Source: Sphaerulina vaccinii (lineage: Eukaryota > Ascomycota > Dothideomycetes > Mycosphaerellales > Mycosphaerellaceae). Taken from it: a DNA stretch of 64,000 nucleotides. The stretch spans positions 1,302,001 to 1,366,000 of the forward strand of contig JAKUDP010000001.1 in assembly GCA_022570795.1 (NCBI GenBank). The letters run 5' to 3'. Made by a program: the position numbers and the translations under genes. Of this stretch, positions 12,702-22,967 are shown one piece after another. The notes beneath the pieces were generated by a model, which was given only the letters and a program-made list of their open reading frames with translations, made no database searches and was not told the DNA's origin. Within the stretch, counting starts at the first letter, position 1; every line of letters starts with the position of its first letter.

Positions 12702-14077
12702 TCAATGTTCACTCGGCGCTGGCGTGCCAAGCTGTACACCATCCTCTACTGGACTGGCTACTGCAGCACCTTCGAGACTGCTGACTACAACACCACTAGT
12801 AGGGCTGCTCGCTTTCACCTTCGCCGGGCTGCTGCTCTTGCGCCGTACGAAGCTTTTCCAGGTCGACGAAACATATCGTGCCTTTGCCCTCCAGGCGAAG
12901 TCATGTGTCTCGATGCTATACTTGCCAATGGCCGACACGCGACGTGCTCGAATACTCTTCTTGCATAATGCCGACTTGATGGCCTTCGCGGTGCGTTTGA
13001 GGTCTTCATCTGTGATCTTGCCTTCGTAGTAGAAACGCAAGTCGAGCATCTCTTCCTGTTGCACCTCTTCGTCTCTTTGCCTACGGTAGAGCCCAGAACG
13101 TCTTCTACCTAAGGCACCAGGCATGGGCATTGGTGCCAGGTACAGATAATCGCTATGTGCTCCGAAGCGGCCACCGAAGATCGAAGGACCTCTCTTACCC
13201 GAAAAGTTGGGTGCTTCCAGAATGCGACTGAGCAACGCGCTTGTGGTGAAGCCTTTCTCCTTGGTAAGTTCTTTCAGAGCCCAGGTCATGGCTGTGGTGA
13301 ATGAATGTTGACCAGGCGCCGGTGTCGTCTCCAGTGCACTACATGCAGTCAGGATCTCGAAGCACCTGGTCATGCTACGGGCAGGTGTGCATAGTCTGCC
13401 AGCATGACAGCAATCGAAGATTTCGAGGATGTCGGATTTAGTCTTCTCCATCACTCGCTCGACGTTCTCCCAGTTGATCGAGTGGTTCTGTCTCTCGTCT
13501 TCAGTACTCCCATACTTGCTGTCCCATGTCAGCCATGAATCCGAAGGACTCTCAAGTGAAAGCATACCCAGACAGGCTGATCTGTCCCATCTCACTGGCT
13601 TTTGAGCCGCCGTGACCAGCATAGTATACGATGAGGAGGGCATCGTCTTCATCTTCCTCGAAGACGAAATTGGACAGATGACGGAACGCTTGCTGTTGAG
13701 GAACAGTCTTCGTGTCAAGTCGCTGCGTGACAACCTTGAAATGATATTCCTTCGCGAACACATCGCGCAGGGCAAACACCTGATCAACAGTCAGCTGCAT
13801 ATTGAGCGCGAAAGCAGGTGGGTCGACAACATACTTCGGTTTCAACGTTCATGTCAGTGTACTGAGGATCGGGATTCCAGTACAACATGAGCACTGCAGT
13901 CTTCTTATGAAGCACAGGCTGATTGTGGTTTCCCATGAGTTCCGCCCATGTGCTCTGCACTGCTCGCTGTTCGGTCTCGACTTGCAAGTTGTCCTCAGTC
14001 ATGGCCTCCAGCTGCGTATTGATCATCAAGTCATTAGTCGACACGACATTCGTCTCTTGTGATGGTAATGGAGCCAT
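12702..14077 (-). CDS. Caspase-like (peptidase C14 fold) protein
   Basis: Likely cysteine peptidase of the fungal caspase/metacaspase clan. Three exons: 14077-13835, 13779-13568, 13518-12702 (introns 55 and 49 nt; GTATGT...GATCAG and GTATGC...GACAG), 423 aa. Splicing joins three frames into one continuous p20 domain. A strand with TAVLMLYWNPD comes first, then LLIVYYAGHG with the catalytic His at about residue 137, then LEIFDCCHAG with the catalytic Cys at about 189, then the p10-like FEILTACSALETT. Both catalytic residues are kept. The C-terminal 150 residues are basic and low in complexity, with no recognisable domain. No NLR, NACHT or repeat domain is attached, so it is a stand-alone caspase-like protein. 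Substrate unknown. Confidence 0.85.
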
Positions 14078-14428
14078 TGTGTTATGATGGTATACCGTTC
14101 AGGCTATCACAAGTGGATCTCAGGCAGTGCCGTGCCTCATTATGTAGTCGAACTACTCTACCACACATCAATGGAGGGCTTAGATCGAGGTATGGTTCCG
14201 GCTGGCGGCGCAGTCACTTCGAGAGGTAGGAAGTATGATGTGCTTCCAGCACGTGTGAGCTGAACGGGGCCGAACCTCGCATGAGATACGGCTAGAGTGT
14301 GGAACGAACTCCACCTCAGCCTGATCCCAAACCGGAGCTATCACTACATAAGCGCAGCCATCAATATGCCACTAGTTCGCGAACACCACTGATGGTGTGC
14401 TGGTGTCCTCTTCTTTCGGTTCCGTCTA
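14078..14428. other. Intergenic, nothing recognised
   Basis: Upstream of the caspase-like gene and just past the stop of the DUF6594 gene on the same strand. It presumably holds the caspase gene's promoter; no clear motif seen. Confidence 0.5.
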
Positions 14429-15797
14429 CTATGGGTGAACATTTCCTAGAAACACCACAAGCACAGCGCAATATCTGCATTGTGTCAGCAGAGGCTTTTG
14501 TCACGACTTCAGCAACGACTTACGCGGCTGCAGAAGCCAGTATCTCGTGTCGCTTCGCTCTTGCGAACAACGACAAAACAGCCGAGAAGAGCAGAGTGAA
14601 GACCAGGAGAATGCCGATGCATATTGCAGTTCCTTGGCCAGATAAGATACCATCATGACCACTCACTAGGTAGTAGAGGAGCCAAATCGGGACAATGAGA
14701 AGTGTCAGTATCGTCAAAGTGATGAGTCCTACGGCGCAAGTGTTAATCCGTTCGCGAGTGTAGTAGAAGGTATCATTGAATTCTTCATTGTCGCCAGTCT
14801 TCTGTCTGGTGTCCTGTAAAGTTGTTAGCCACAGTCCACGCTCGATGCACGATGTAGTTTACCTCGGAACAGAACAGACGCTTGCATGAATTAGCACAAT
14901 CTGTCTTCATCAGGAAGTGTTCGCACTCACATGTACGCAGGGTAATGGCTTCTGGACTGCTTGCAGTGCCTTCTCGATCATACGATCAAGCCAGGCGTGC
15001 TCCCTTCCAGGACGCAGAGTGACCAGATCTTCTTTGTATCTGATATAAGCTCGCTCATCGGCCTTGACAGGCTTCTGGTTGTTGAGATATGCCGACACAC
15101 TGTAACGCTCAGAACTGCTGGGTCGGTTGAAGGCCATGAGCTGCTGGGCACCTGACAGCGATGCGGCTGATGCCTGGTCAGCCGGGCCAATGTAGACGAG
15201 TTGACCAGAACTCACTGTATCGCGACAGCTCTTGATCTACCCGATCCAGAAGCGCGGTCCGCTTTGACATCGCGTCTTCTATATCTGCATTCGGTACTGT
15301 TGTGCTACCACAGTCCTCGTTATTTTCCTCATCAAATGAGTCAAGCTCCTTCTCAAGTTTTCTCAAGCTGTCTTGTCTCTCCAGCAAGACTCTCGATTGA
15401 AGATAGCCGAATCGTCGATATATCATAAACTCCTCGTCGCTGTCCTGATAAGCAGCAAGATTGGGGTAGCCCTCTGGAAACTGGCTCACTGAGCAAGATC
15501 AGCTCGAGCACTATCAGGCAGCTCTATAAGTCTTACGTGAACGGACAATGGACAGCTCAGCGGTGGGTGCTACGCATTGCTCAACGCTCGTGTCAGCTGG
15601 TCTGCTGCCATCGAACGCTGAGAGAGCTCGTAACCCATGGAGGAGCTTCCCATTGGGAGAACCTGATATTGGTCAGTCATATAGCCAGATGTCAAACATA
15701 AAGCATACATACTTGGTGCACTGTCTACGGTCGACTGTTTCTCGAGGTCAATGTCATGTAGTGTCCTGGAGCTTCTCGGGCTCTCAGTTGTCTCCAT
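14429..15797 (-). CDS. DUF6594 multi-span membrane protein (7 exons, 18-nt microexon)
   Basis: Exons: 15797-15713, 15662-15537, 15488-15216, 15166-14931, 14880-14863, 14813-14524, 14474-14429; all six introns are 48-50 nt and the phases close to 357 aa. A start at 15812 (five residues longer) is equally possible. Family signatures in order: GYPNLAAYQDSDEEFMIYRR, a coiled-coil-like ELDSFDEEN region, KEDLVTLRPGREHAWLDR, a hydrophobic ITLTILTLLIVPIWLLYYLV, a second span, the typical SLFARAKRHEILASAA, then AYCAVLVVFLGN split across the last intron. This domain is very common in Pezizomycotina and has no established function; the C-terminal half is membrane-embedded. The microexon (RLFCSE) sits between a CTAAT branch/AAG acceptor and a GTAAAC donor. 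Confidence 0.88.
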
Positions 15798-15993
15798 GTT
15801 GTTTGCACACATCAAATGACCTTGGGTGGGATATATGAGCAAGAACGACTGAGGACTCGAGGTGTATACTTGAAGTTCGAACTTATCTCAGCCTCACGCA
15901 GCGTGAATTCCATTGGAAGAGCTCCCTGAGCTGTTGCTGGCACCACATCGATAGCCTTGCAGGACGCCCGGGTGAACCTTGAAGCAATAAGCT

Positions 15994-16389
15994 TCACTGT
16001 GCCTTAGGGTCACTGAGCTTGTCTCGCTTGATCCACTCATTTCCACTCCCGTCTTTGTAGATCGTGTTGGCTATATCATTATATCGGAGTCTGTACACCT
16101 TCTCACGCTGCTGTGTCTTGACACTGTCGACTTTGGGAAGTGGTTTTTCACCACCTGATAGATGAAGTCTCACTTGATCTCCCTTGACGAAAGGCTCCTG
16201 TGCATTAGGTCAGCGAGTACACGGCACCTAGCTGAACCGCACCGCATACTTTGTTCTGGTTCAGAGGGTCTTTCGGTTGAGTGTTGCTGCGGAACTCAGG
16301 TGAGCCGTTCGCGCCAGCAGTCTGCATACTGTCAGCTAGGTTCCAACCAGGACCAATACACGTACTGCGGCTTCGCCTTCATTGGACAT
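15994..16389 (-). CDS. Small hypothetical protein (about 99 aa, possibly longer at the 5' end)
   Basis: Three exons: 16389-16366, 16321-16250, 16197-15994 (introns 44 and 52 nt with CTGAC branch sites). Start MSNEGEAA; the C-terminal part reads FVKGDQVRLHLSGG ... RLRYNDIANTIYKDGSGNEW ... KRDKLSDPKAQ, a short beta-rich layout seen in many small fungal hypothetical proteins. The frame stays open upstream of this Met to about 16465, after a CCTGAC...CCTAG acceptor, so further 5' exons are likely. Function unknown. Confidence 0.6.
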
Positions 16390-17029
16390 CGCTGTATCTA
16401 GGCCTCTGTGAGCTGCGGTCTGTGTCGCGTGAGTGGTCACAAGCTCTTCCGGTGTAAATGATCGTCTAGGAAAGTGCTTATTGTCAGGCTATAAGGCAAA
16501 AGCTGAAAGCTCATCGGAGGTCTTGCATGGAGAGCTTCAGAGGCCGCCGTATGCATTAGCACGCCACGGCGAGGCTGAACGAATCTGGCACCAATGAGGC
16601 ATACAGCAGATCCCACACCATGCCAGATTGGCTGTGAGGACGGCTGACGCCCTGTTGCATAGTATGAATCCTGCCATACCTTCATGCATTGGTGCGTTGA
16701 TCGTGGGTGGATTTCGTGCATACGCAGCTGTGAGGCCTGCTTTATGCTTGCGAGATTCGGGCTTGCGGGCGGCCTCATTGGAGCGTCATCAAGGGTGCAG
16801 CACGTCTCGATTCAGTGAAGGTCTATCAGTCGAATGGTATCATGGTCAGGATAATGGCCATGATTTTGAGGTCTCGTGCTGATGGGATGTAGTCAAGAAG
16901 AAGACTCAAGAGCAAAGGAAGAAGAGGGTAGTGGAGCTGAGCCACAGTGGTTTCACTTGACCTCGTCGCGTGGACACTCATAATTTGCTTGCGAATTACA
17001 CATCATGACCACAACTTTGTTTTCGCTAG
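16390..17029. other. Stretch with one possible ORF on the minus strand
   Basis: Holds a 113-codon minus-strand ORF (16778-16437) with an ATG start but no family signature. Part of it may instead be 5' exons or leader of the 99-aa gene downstream. Nothing else seen. Confidence 0.4.
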
Positions 17030-18425
17030 CTACCAGCCCTGCTGCTGGACTCTTAGGTCCGGGATGCACGAATACCAATGGTCATTGATCATACAGTCCA
17101 ATCCAAGCTTCGCTGCTCCAATGGCGCCTGCAAACACTGGATCGAAAGACTGCAATGCCAGCTTGTCCCCATCTGCTTGAGATTTGTCCAGCTCTTGTTG
17201 CAAAACACTTCGAAGTCTCTCATCCATCGCCGAAGCCCCATGTACCACGACTGTATCAATAGGGTAGTATCTCTCAGAATCAATCGCACTTCGGATAGCG
17301 TCACTGACCCTCGACCAGTATTCCTCTTCCAACTCGTTGTCTGCCCTGGCGTTGCTTCCGAGTAGAGGATCGGCAATGCCCTGTGAAGACAGATAGAAGG
17401 CGTAATATGAGTCGCATCCATTTGGACATACGTGCGCTGTCAGCATGTCTGGGGTATAGCCTACACTTAGCAACGTTCTACCATGCCACATGTCTTTGTC
17501 TTTCAGGATCAAGTTCATCCCGGAGTACGTGAAGCTGACGTCTGACATTGGGAACTGAGCTGCGTCGCCACTTGCTCTCCCAGCTATCGTCAGCTGGAAG
17601 CCAGCATACTTCGCGGCATCGACTAGATCCTCATTGTACATCGCAGGCAATGCTGGCACGGCGATGGTAGCGTACTCGAATGGTCCGTCATTGCCCAGCA
17701 TCTTATTAATGCTTGGTTTTAAGCCATTGAGAACATTGACAAGAGCTTCTACTTCGATCGATGGCGGATTACCAGCACGTTTACGATAGTATCGGTTCCA
17801 CTGTCGGTGTGCATCTGCAGATGCTCTTGCAGTGCCGTAATAAGGAGGACTATGCAGGATACTTAGCATACGACCTGGTAACATGCTCCGCATTACTCAC
17901 GTAGGGTGTTCTGCTTCGTGTGATGAGATGGCTGCCATGTAATCCTTGTACACTCGATCGCCTTCATGTCTTCCAACTGTGACATTGGTGCCATTGCGGT
18001 AGTAGATAGCTGCTGTGCTACTCAATATCAGCTATCATAACCCTGGTCATGTGTGTGACTGCGTGATTATACCCATATCCTGCTGTGAAATGGAAGCCAA
18101 CGGCAAACGTAACATTACTCGGATGAGGCACAGGCTTGTAATCCAGCTCGGAAGACTGCCACGGCCAGCAGAGAGGGTTATTTGGAGGACATCCAGAGAA
18201 TGCAACCTGGAACACGAACCATGTCCACACGAAAGTGAAGATCAATGCCAACACCACTATTGCAAGAAATGCGCAACAGCAGCAGCCAAGGCTGCAGCAC
18301 GACGTTCTTCTCCTTCGTGCAGCTTGCGGTCGCGGTTGCTCGACTCGTACGAGCACTCCATGCTCCGGGCCACTCTCGAGAAGAGGAGTATCTTCTGTGG
18401 GTGAGCTCGGTTCAGGCTGTGCCAT
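17030..18425 (-). CDS. Membrane-anchored protein with divergent Hsp70/actin-like nucleotide-binding fold
   Basis: Three exons: 18425-18073, 18017-17901, 17849-17030 (introns 55 and 51 nt), 429 aa. The N-terminal cytosolic tail has an acidic dileucine motif (EDTPLL, residues 11-16), typical of vacuolar sorting. A Cys cluster (CCSLGCCCC, 43-51), a likely palmitoylation site, leads into one membrane span (about 49-73). The lumenal part begins with VTFAVGFHFTAGYGTAAIYY, which resembles the Hsp70 phosphate-1 loop GIDLGTTxSxxAYY but has His for Asp. Near the end VVVHGASAMDERLRSVL and DPVFAGAIGAAKLG resemble the second phosphate/adenosine motifs of Hsp70-like proteins. ATPase activity is doubtful. 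The fold call rests on motif resemblance only. Confidence 0.7.
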
Positions 18426-19046
18426 CCTCTAGCTATGGTGACAGCCAAAGTGAATGCAGGCTAATGCTCCAGAGAGAAGTTATGTCAGCACCCTGACCAG
18501 AACCGGGAAGATGTGAGGGAAGACCAAAGTGTCTCCTAGTCCTCTGTACGTTATCGATCTTGTGTTGTAGCCTTGATTACGCCCTCCACATTTGAGGAGT
18601 TCGTCTCTAGCACTGGTCAGTAGGAGGCTGACAGTTTACAGTATATGCTAGGCTTGTGTCCAGGATCTATATCAGCGATATGGAAGCTCTAAAGCGAGGT
18701 AAAAGGCTGCCTGGAATCGCACTGGCGTTTTGCGGCACGGTAGCTCGACGTCTGCCAAGTTGATCCTGCAGAGCAACAAAAGGCTATCCTTTGATAGCAT
18801 AGGTGCGCACTGCATCAGGCTGCTCGACGAGGTTATATCGTCTCACGAGCTCAGACTGGTCCAGCAGGCTGCTTTACCAGAAACAGGAAGACAGTGGAAG
18901 AATAAAAAGTGAAGTCAGAAAGGAGGGAGAAGGACACATTTCAGCGCCTTGGCGTTTCGTCACATGAAGGCTGGCGACCTTGCCGTTACGCAAGCTGTAG
19001 CTATACCAACAACATTCACAAACCTATCCTCCCCTCAGTCATCACA
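18426..19046. promoter_or_regulatory. Divergent promoter between the Hsp70-like gene and END3
   Basis: 621 bp between two divergent start codons with no credible ORF. CT-rich sequence close to 19020-19046 (CCTATCCTCCCCTCAGTC) probably belongs to the END3 leader. Confidence 0.5.
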
Positions 19047-20264
19047 ATGCCAGAGAAGCGAATCGAACAATGGGAAATCGACCGCTACTGGGAGATCTTT
19101 GCCTCCCTCTCCGGCGGCTCCTCACACCTTGACGGCACCCAGGCCGCGTCAGTGCTCAAGAACTCGCAACTCCCAGAGCAGAAGCTTGAGCGCATCTGGG
19201 ATCTGGCAGATGTCGATAACGATGGCAGGCTGGACTTCGAGGAGTTTTGCGTGGCGATGCGCCTGATATATGATATAATGAATGGAGAGTATCTGGATGT
19301 GCCGCAGACACTACCAGACTGGCTGGTTCCAGAGGGTAAAGCGCATCTTGTGCAGGCCACGAGAGCTGTCAGGGGCGGAGGCGAGAGCTGGGAACGACCG
19401 GACTATGATGATGAGGGTGGCGAAGGACTCAAGGACGGCTTTGACTGGTACATGCCGCCCAGCGAGAGGAGCAAGTACGAAGACATATATACCTCGAGCC
19501 GGGACACGCGGACTGGAATGATACGCTTTGAGGCGCTGGGCGAGCTGTATGAAAGCCTAGACGTGCCAGATACAGATGTTAGGAGCGCATGGAATCTGGT
19601 CAACCCAAAGAGTGAAGAAGGAATCAACAAGGATGCCTGCCTGGCATTCTTGCATATCTTGAACAACCGACACGAAGGCTACAGGATACCGCGATCTGTA
19701 CCGCCTTCTCTGCGCGCCACATTCGAACAGGGAAGGATAGAATACAACATCGATCGCGTGCAGTCTGCAGCGGACAGATGGGGGACGAACAAGCGCGACG
19801 ACACTCTGACTGGGAAGAAAGCCAAGTTCGGAGATACATATCTTTCGAGACTAGGTGTTGGAGAGCGCAAGCCAAAAGGAACAGACTTTGGTAACACACC
19901 CAAAGATGCAGACTGGGAGGAAGTGCGCTTGAAGAAGCAACTTAAAGAGTTAGAAGAGAAGATGGCAAGAGTGGAAGAGCAGGCGCAGAAGCGACGAACG
20001 AGAGGCGGGCGGCGCGAAGATTCGAAGCCTGCGCTTGTGAAGAGGGAGCTGGAGCAGTTGTTAGACTACAAGAGACGAGAGCTGCGCGATCTAGAGAACG
20101 GCGAGGGCAAGGCGAAGTCTGGACAGAATTTGAAGTCATTCAATGATGAGATCGCTATGGTGAAAGAGCAAGTTGATGGTCTAGAAGCACATCTCCGTAA
20201 GAGAGAGCAGGTGCTGCAAGATTTGAAGAGCCAGATCGAGGCAGAGAAAGCTGGTGCACGGTAG
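19047..20264 (+). CDS. END3: Actin cytoskeleton-regulatory EH-domain protein End3
   Basis: EH-domain adaptor that works with Pan1 and Sla1 in actin patch assembly and endocytosis. Single exon, 405 aa, the family's normal length. The ATG at 19047 (MPEKRIEQWEIDRYWEIF) is chosen over a longer in-frame extension because the End3 family starts with this block. The N-terminal EH domain has a complete EF-hand loop (DVDNDGRLDFEEF) and is followed by the PDWLVP block. A second EF-like domain covers about 120-240. The C-terminal third is charged coiled coil (KKQLKELEEKMARVEEQAQ ...) with the End3 repeat region. Confident family call. Confidence 0.95.
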   Translation: MPEKRIEQWEIDRYWEIFASLSGGSSHLDGTQAASVLKNSQLPEQKLERIWDLADVDNDGRLDFEEFCVAMRLIYDIMNGEYLDVPQTLPDWLVPEGKAHLVQATRAVRGGGESWERPDYDDEGGEGLKDGFDWYMPPSERSKYEDIYTSSRDTRTGMIRFEALGELYESLDVPDTDVRSAWNLVNPKSEEGINKDACLAFLHILNNRHEGYRIPRSVPPSLRATFEQGRIEYNIDRVQSAADRWGTNKRDDTLTGKKAKFGDTYLSRLGVGERKPKGTDFGNTPKDADWEEVRLKKQLKELEEKMARVEEQAQKRRTRGGRREDSKPALVKRELEQLLDYKRRELRDLENGEGKAKSGQNLKSFNDEIAMVKEQVDGLEAHLRKREQVLQDLKSQIEAEKAGAR

Positions 20265-21326
20265 AGCTCTTACTGCCCTTGAGACATAGCAGTCGGACTG
20301 TGGCATCGTGTACAGATTATACCCAACCTACAACATACCACTAGACGTGCCATAATACAATTTTTAACCCTATCCGAGCTTCGGCTCTCCAACTCGGCTG
20401 CGTTGCCTTCAAGAACTTTCGTCTTCGAAGCTCGACACAGGAACAGCCAGCTTCGACAACTTCTCCGGCACCGAACGGATTGCAGTCCGCTTCACTTTGC
20501 GATTCCACGTGCGCTCCTGGCTCACACGGCACCTCTCCGAAGAACTTCCACTAGCTTGCGAGCTTGCGACAAGGGTTGTGCCGTGTGTCGACAGGCATGC
20601 TGTATGCGGTGCCTTGTGCTTGAGTTTCGTGGCATCACATCACATCACACTTGCTGAAGGGGGGCACTCGTTGTATGAAGAAAGGAATGAACGCAAAAGC
20701 TGTGTTGGGTACTCGACATCTTCATTGGTCTTTTGGGTGCAGCTTGAGGCACGCCCGTGAAGTCGAGCTGGCGAGCGTGGGTACTGTCACGTCCTACGAG
20801 ACGTCCGTTGAGATGTTGGTCATATGAGAAAATGTCGAGCAACTGGCCTGAACTCTGGACATGAGCTTGGTCTTTCGGACATATCACCACGTTACCAAGA
20901 TGATGGACTCTTCTTAGACACCGCATCTTGGTATGTGGCATGACAACGACGCTCACCAGCAAAGAAATAGGTGGAACTGGTGAACGCAATTGTGTGGAGT
21001 CCAGTAATGGACGTGAAACGAAAGGGATGTTCTCAGCTGATGTGATGCTCGATGCTCGATGTGACCTCAGCACGGACGCCAAAATGAGTTACCGTCCTAC
21101 TTAGACCTTGTACTGGTACTCTGGACGTTGCAGTGTGAGAAAAGCGGCGATGGAATGCAAAGGCTATATTCTCCCACTATACTGGAACAGACTGGCATTA
21201 GACCTGCCGCTTGTTTGTGGTATGCGCTCTTGGCGCTCTTGGCAGGACCGTTCGGAGTAGCATTGCTGTCACTATGTCATGCTGTATGCACTACGAGACT
21301 GTTCGATTCTCTCAATATGACACAGT
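20265..21326. other. Gene-poor stretch with short simple repeats
   Basis: No credible ORF. Small tandem patches: CATCA units at about 20633-20648 and GATGCTC units at about 21041-21058. The last few hundred bases should carry the promoter of the 21327 gene. Confidence 0.5.
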
Positions 21327-22348
21327 ATGTTCTCAACTCGACTATCGACGCTCTTTGTTGCAGCGCTTTTGACATCAACGATGGCGACTGACCTTACCGA
21401 TTTCGTCTGTCCCGCAGCCGATAATACTCTGATGTATTACATGCGCAGACCGAGCTTATGGATAGTACGTTGTACTACTTCAAGATCCACAGGACTGGAT
21501 GCCGCGCGTAATACACCAAATACGGCCAGATCACAATGCATGAAGAGCCGTTAGTCGCCCAGAGCTCATATGAGAATGAAACTGATGCACGGGATTCTAG
21601 TTGGATCAACTAGCGCTGTTTATGCTTGGAACTTTGAGACAACAGGCACCACTGGTTTGATACTCCTGCTCTCATAATACAGACTTCACTAACGTCGTAG
21701 CAGGCGGCCCATCCGACATTGGTACTTGCTACCTTTGGACTTTGACAAAAGACCCATACAACGAAGCTAATGTGTTATCACTTCCAATATCTTTTGGTCC
21801 GGATACATCTGGCAGCAGTACCTATATTACCGGTGGTATTCTGGTCGACGTATGGACTGATCGGGCCCAGGTGAGATTTCCGTGCGCTCATCTGTGATTC
21901 CTATTACTGACCTGTTGCGCCCATTGCGAAGATATACTATCCGCCACCATTGATCGTGTATCCCAGCACGGAGTACGTCACACAGACCATACTGACAGCC
22001 TATCAAGTCACGTTCACATCCATAATCACCAATCTGGCCACCATAACAACAAGCTTTCTTCAGACAACCAGCATAACAACGATTCTTCCAGATCAGACAA
22101 CCATTCTGCAGTCCCTACAAATTGTGCCTACTACGATCATCACGCTGCAGATTCTGACGATCACTTATACCCGCACAACTACGCAGCAGTTCGTCACTGT
22201 GATACCTGTCACTGTGGCTCAGACGGCTTTCAGTACGCTTCAGCAACAGAACACGGTCATTAATACGATTATCAAGACAACGATTCCTGTCACCACTGTA
22301 CAGCCCACAGTAAGGTATCAGCAGACGATCACTGTTGCAATAGGCTAG
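21327..22348 (+). CDS. Secreted Thr-rich protein of unknown function
   Basis: Four exons proposed: 21327-21549, 21601-21654, 21704-21870, 21932-22348; phases close to 286 aa. Start MFSTRLSTLFVAALLTSTMA is a clear signal peptide. The middle carries VYAWNFETTGTTGGPSDIGTCYLWTL and a beta-rich block ending DVWTDRAQIYYPPP. The C-terminal 130 residues are almost pure Thr/Ile/Gln/Val (for example TTIITLQILTITYTRTTT), which suggests an O-glycosylated wall-associated stalk; there is no GPI signal. Two of the donors (GTTAGT, GTTTGA) are weak, so exons 1-2 are the least certain part; residues 30-75 may hide another intron. No named family recognised. Confidence 0.6.
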
Positions 22349-22676
22349 CGTTGGGCATGATGGTTTACATAGAACAAAAGCATTGGGTCTCTCTGACTTT
22401 CGAAACCTCTGAACACCAGTATTCAGCATGATGTAGTGAAGCCAAATCCCGCCATTGTACGCCTGACCGCAATGGCTACCACTGAATATGACCATAGATG
22501 CTGGAGTGCGTCAATCAATAGATTGCGTTAGCCAAGTACTTGAGTAGATTGAGATGAACATTGATGCCTCGAGCCGATGAACATCTTCACGTAATCTGAA
22601 GTAATATGATGCTACTTTCTATCCACTACAAAACGTTATGGCTGCTAAGCACGAGCGCACTTCCGCTGAACGACCC
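22349..22676. other. Intergenic between two convergent secreted-protein genes
   Basis: Nothing recognised; presumably the 3' UTRs of both neighbours. Confidence 0.5.
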
Positions 22677-22967
22677 TCAAGCTATGGTGTTCACAAGCAG
22701 TCCGCTCCATGCTACGGTATTGATCCGGCTGCCTCCTGCGGTCGAGCCCTTCAGGTAGCATGCAGTGCCTTGGAATACAACAGCGACACACCCTGGTGTT
22801 TCAGCACACGCGGAAACGCAATTCGAGAAGGCGTAAACCGTGTAGAAGTCATTGCCACCGCCTGGTATGTCGCCTCCACGGTAATCAGTGCTGCACTGAA
22901 CGCGGTAAACATTCGTGCTGCCATCGTCCAGTTGGTATGAAATCTGCTGACCATCACAAGCTGGACA
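22677..22967 (-). pseudogene. Third PAN/apple-like module separated from its gene by an in-frame stop
   Basis: Directly after the TAA at 22970-22968 the same frame continues open for 96 codons to a TGA at 22679-22677. It reads CPACDGQQISYQ ... VYRVQCSTDYRGGDIPGG ... NCVSACAETPGCVAVVFQ ... ACYLKGS, matching module 2 of the upstream ORF Cys for Cys. No canonical intron removes the stop without also losing the first Cys of the module. It is either a decayed C-terminus or a readthrough tail. Confidence 0.6.

Noticed and set aside
12595..13029. Plus-strand ORF over the 3' end of the caspase-like gene
   Set aside because: Antisense shadow; the minus strand carries the spliced peptidase frame.
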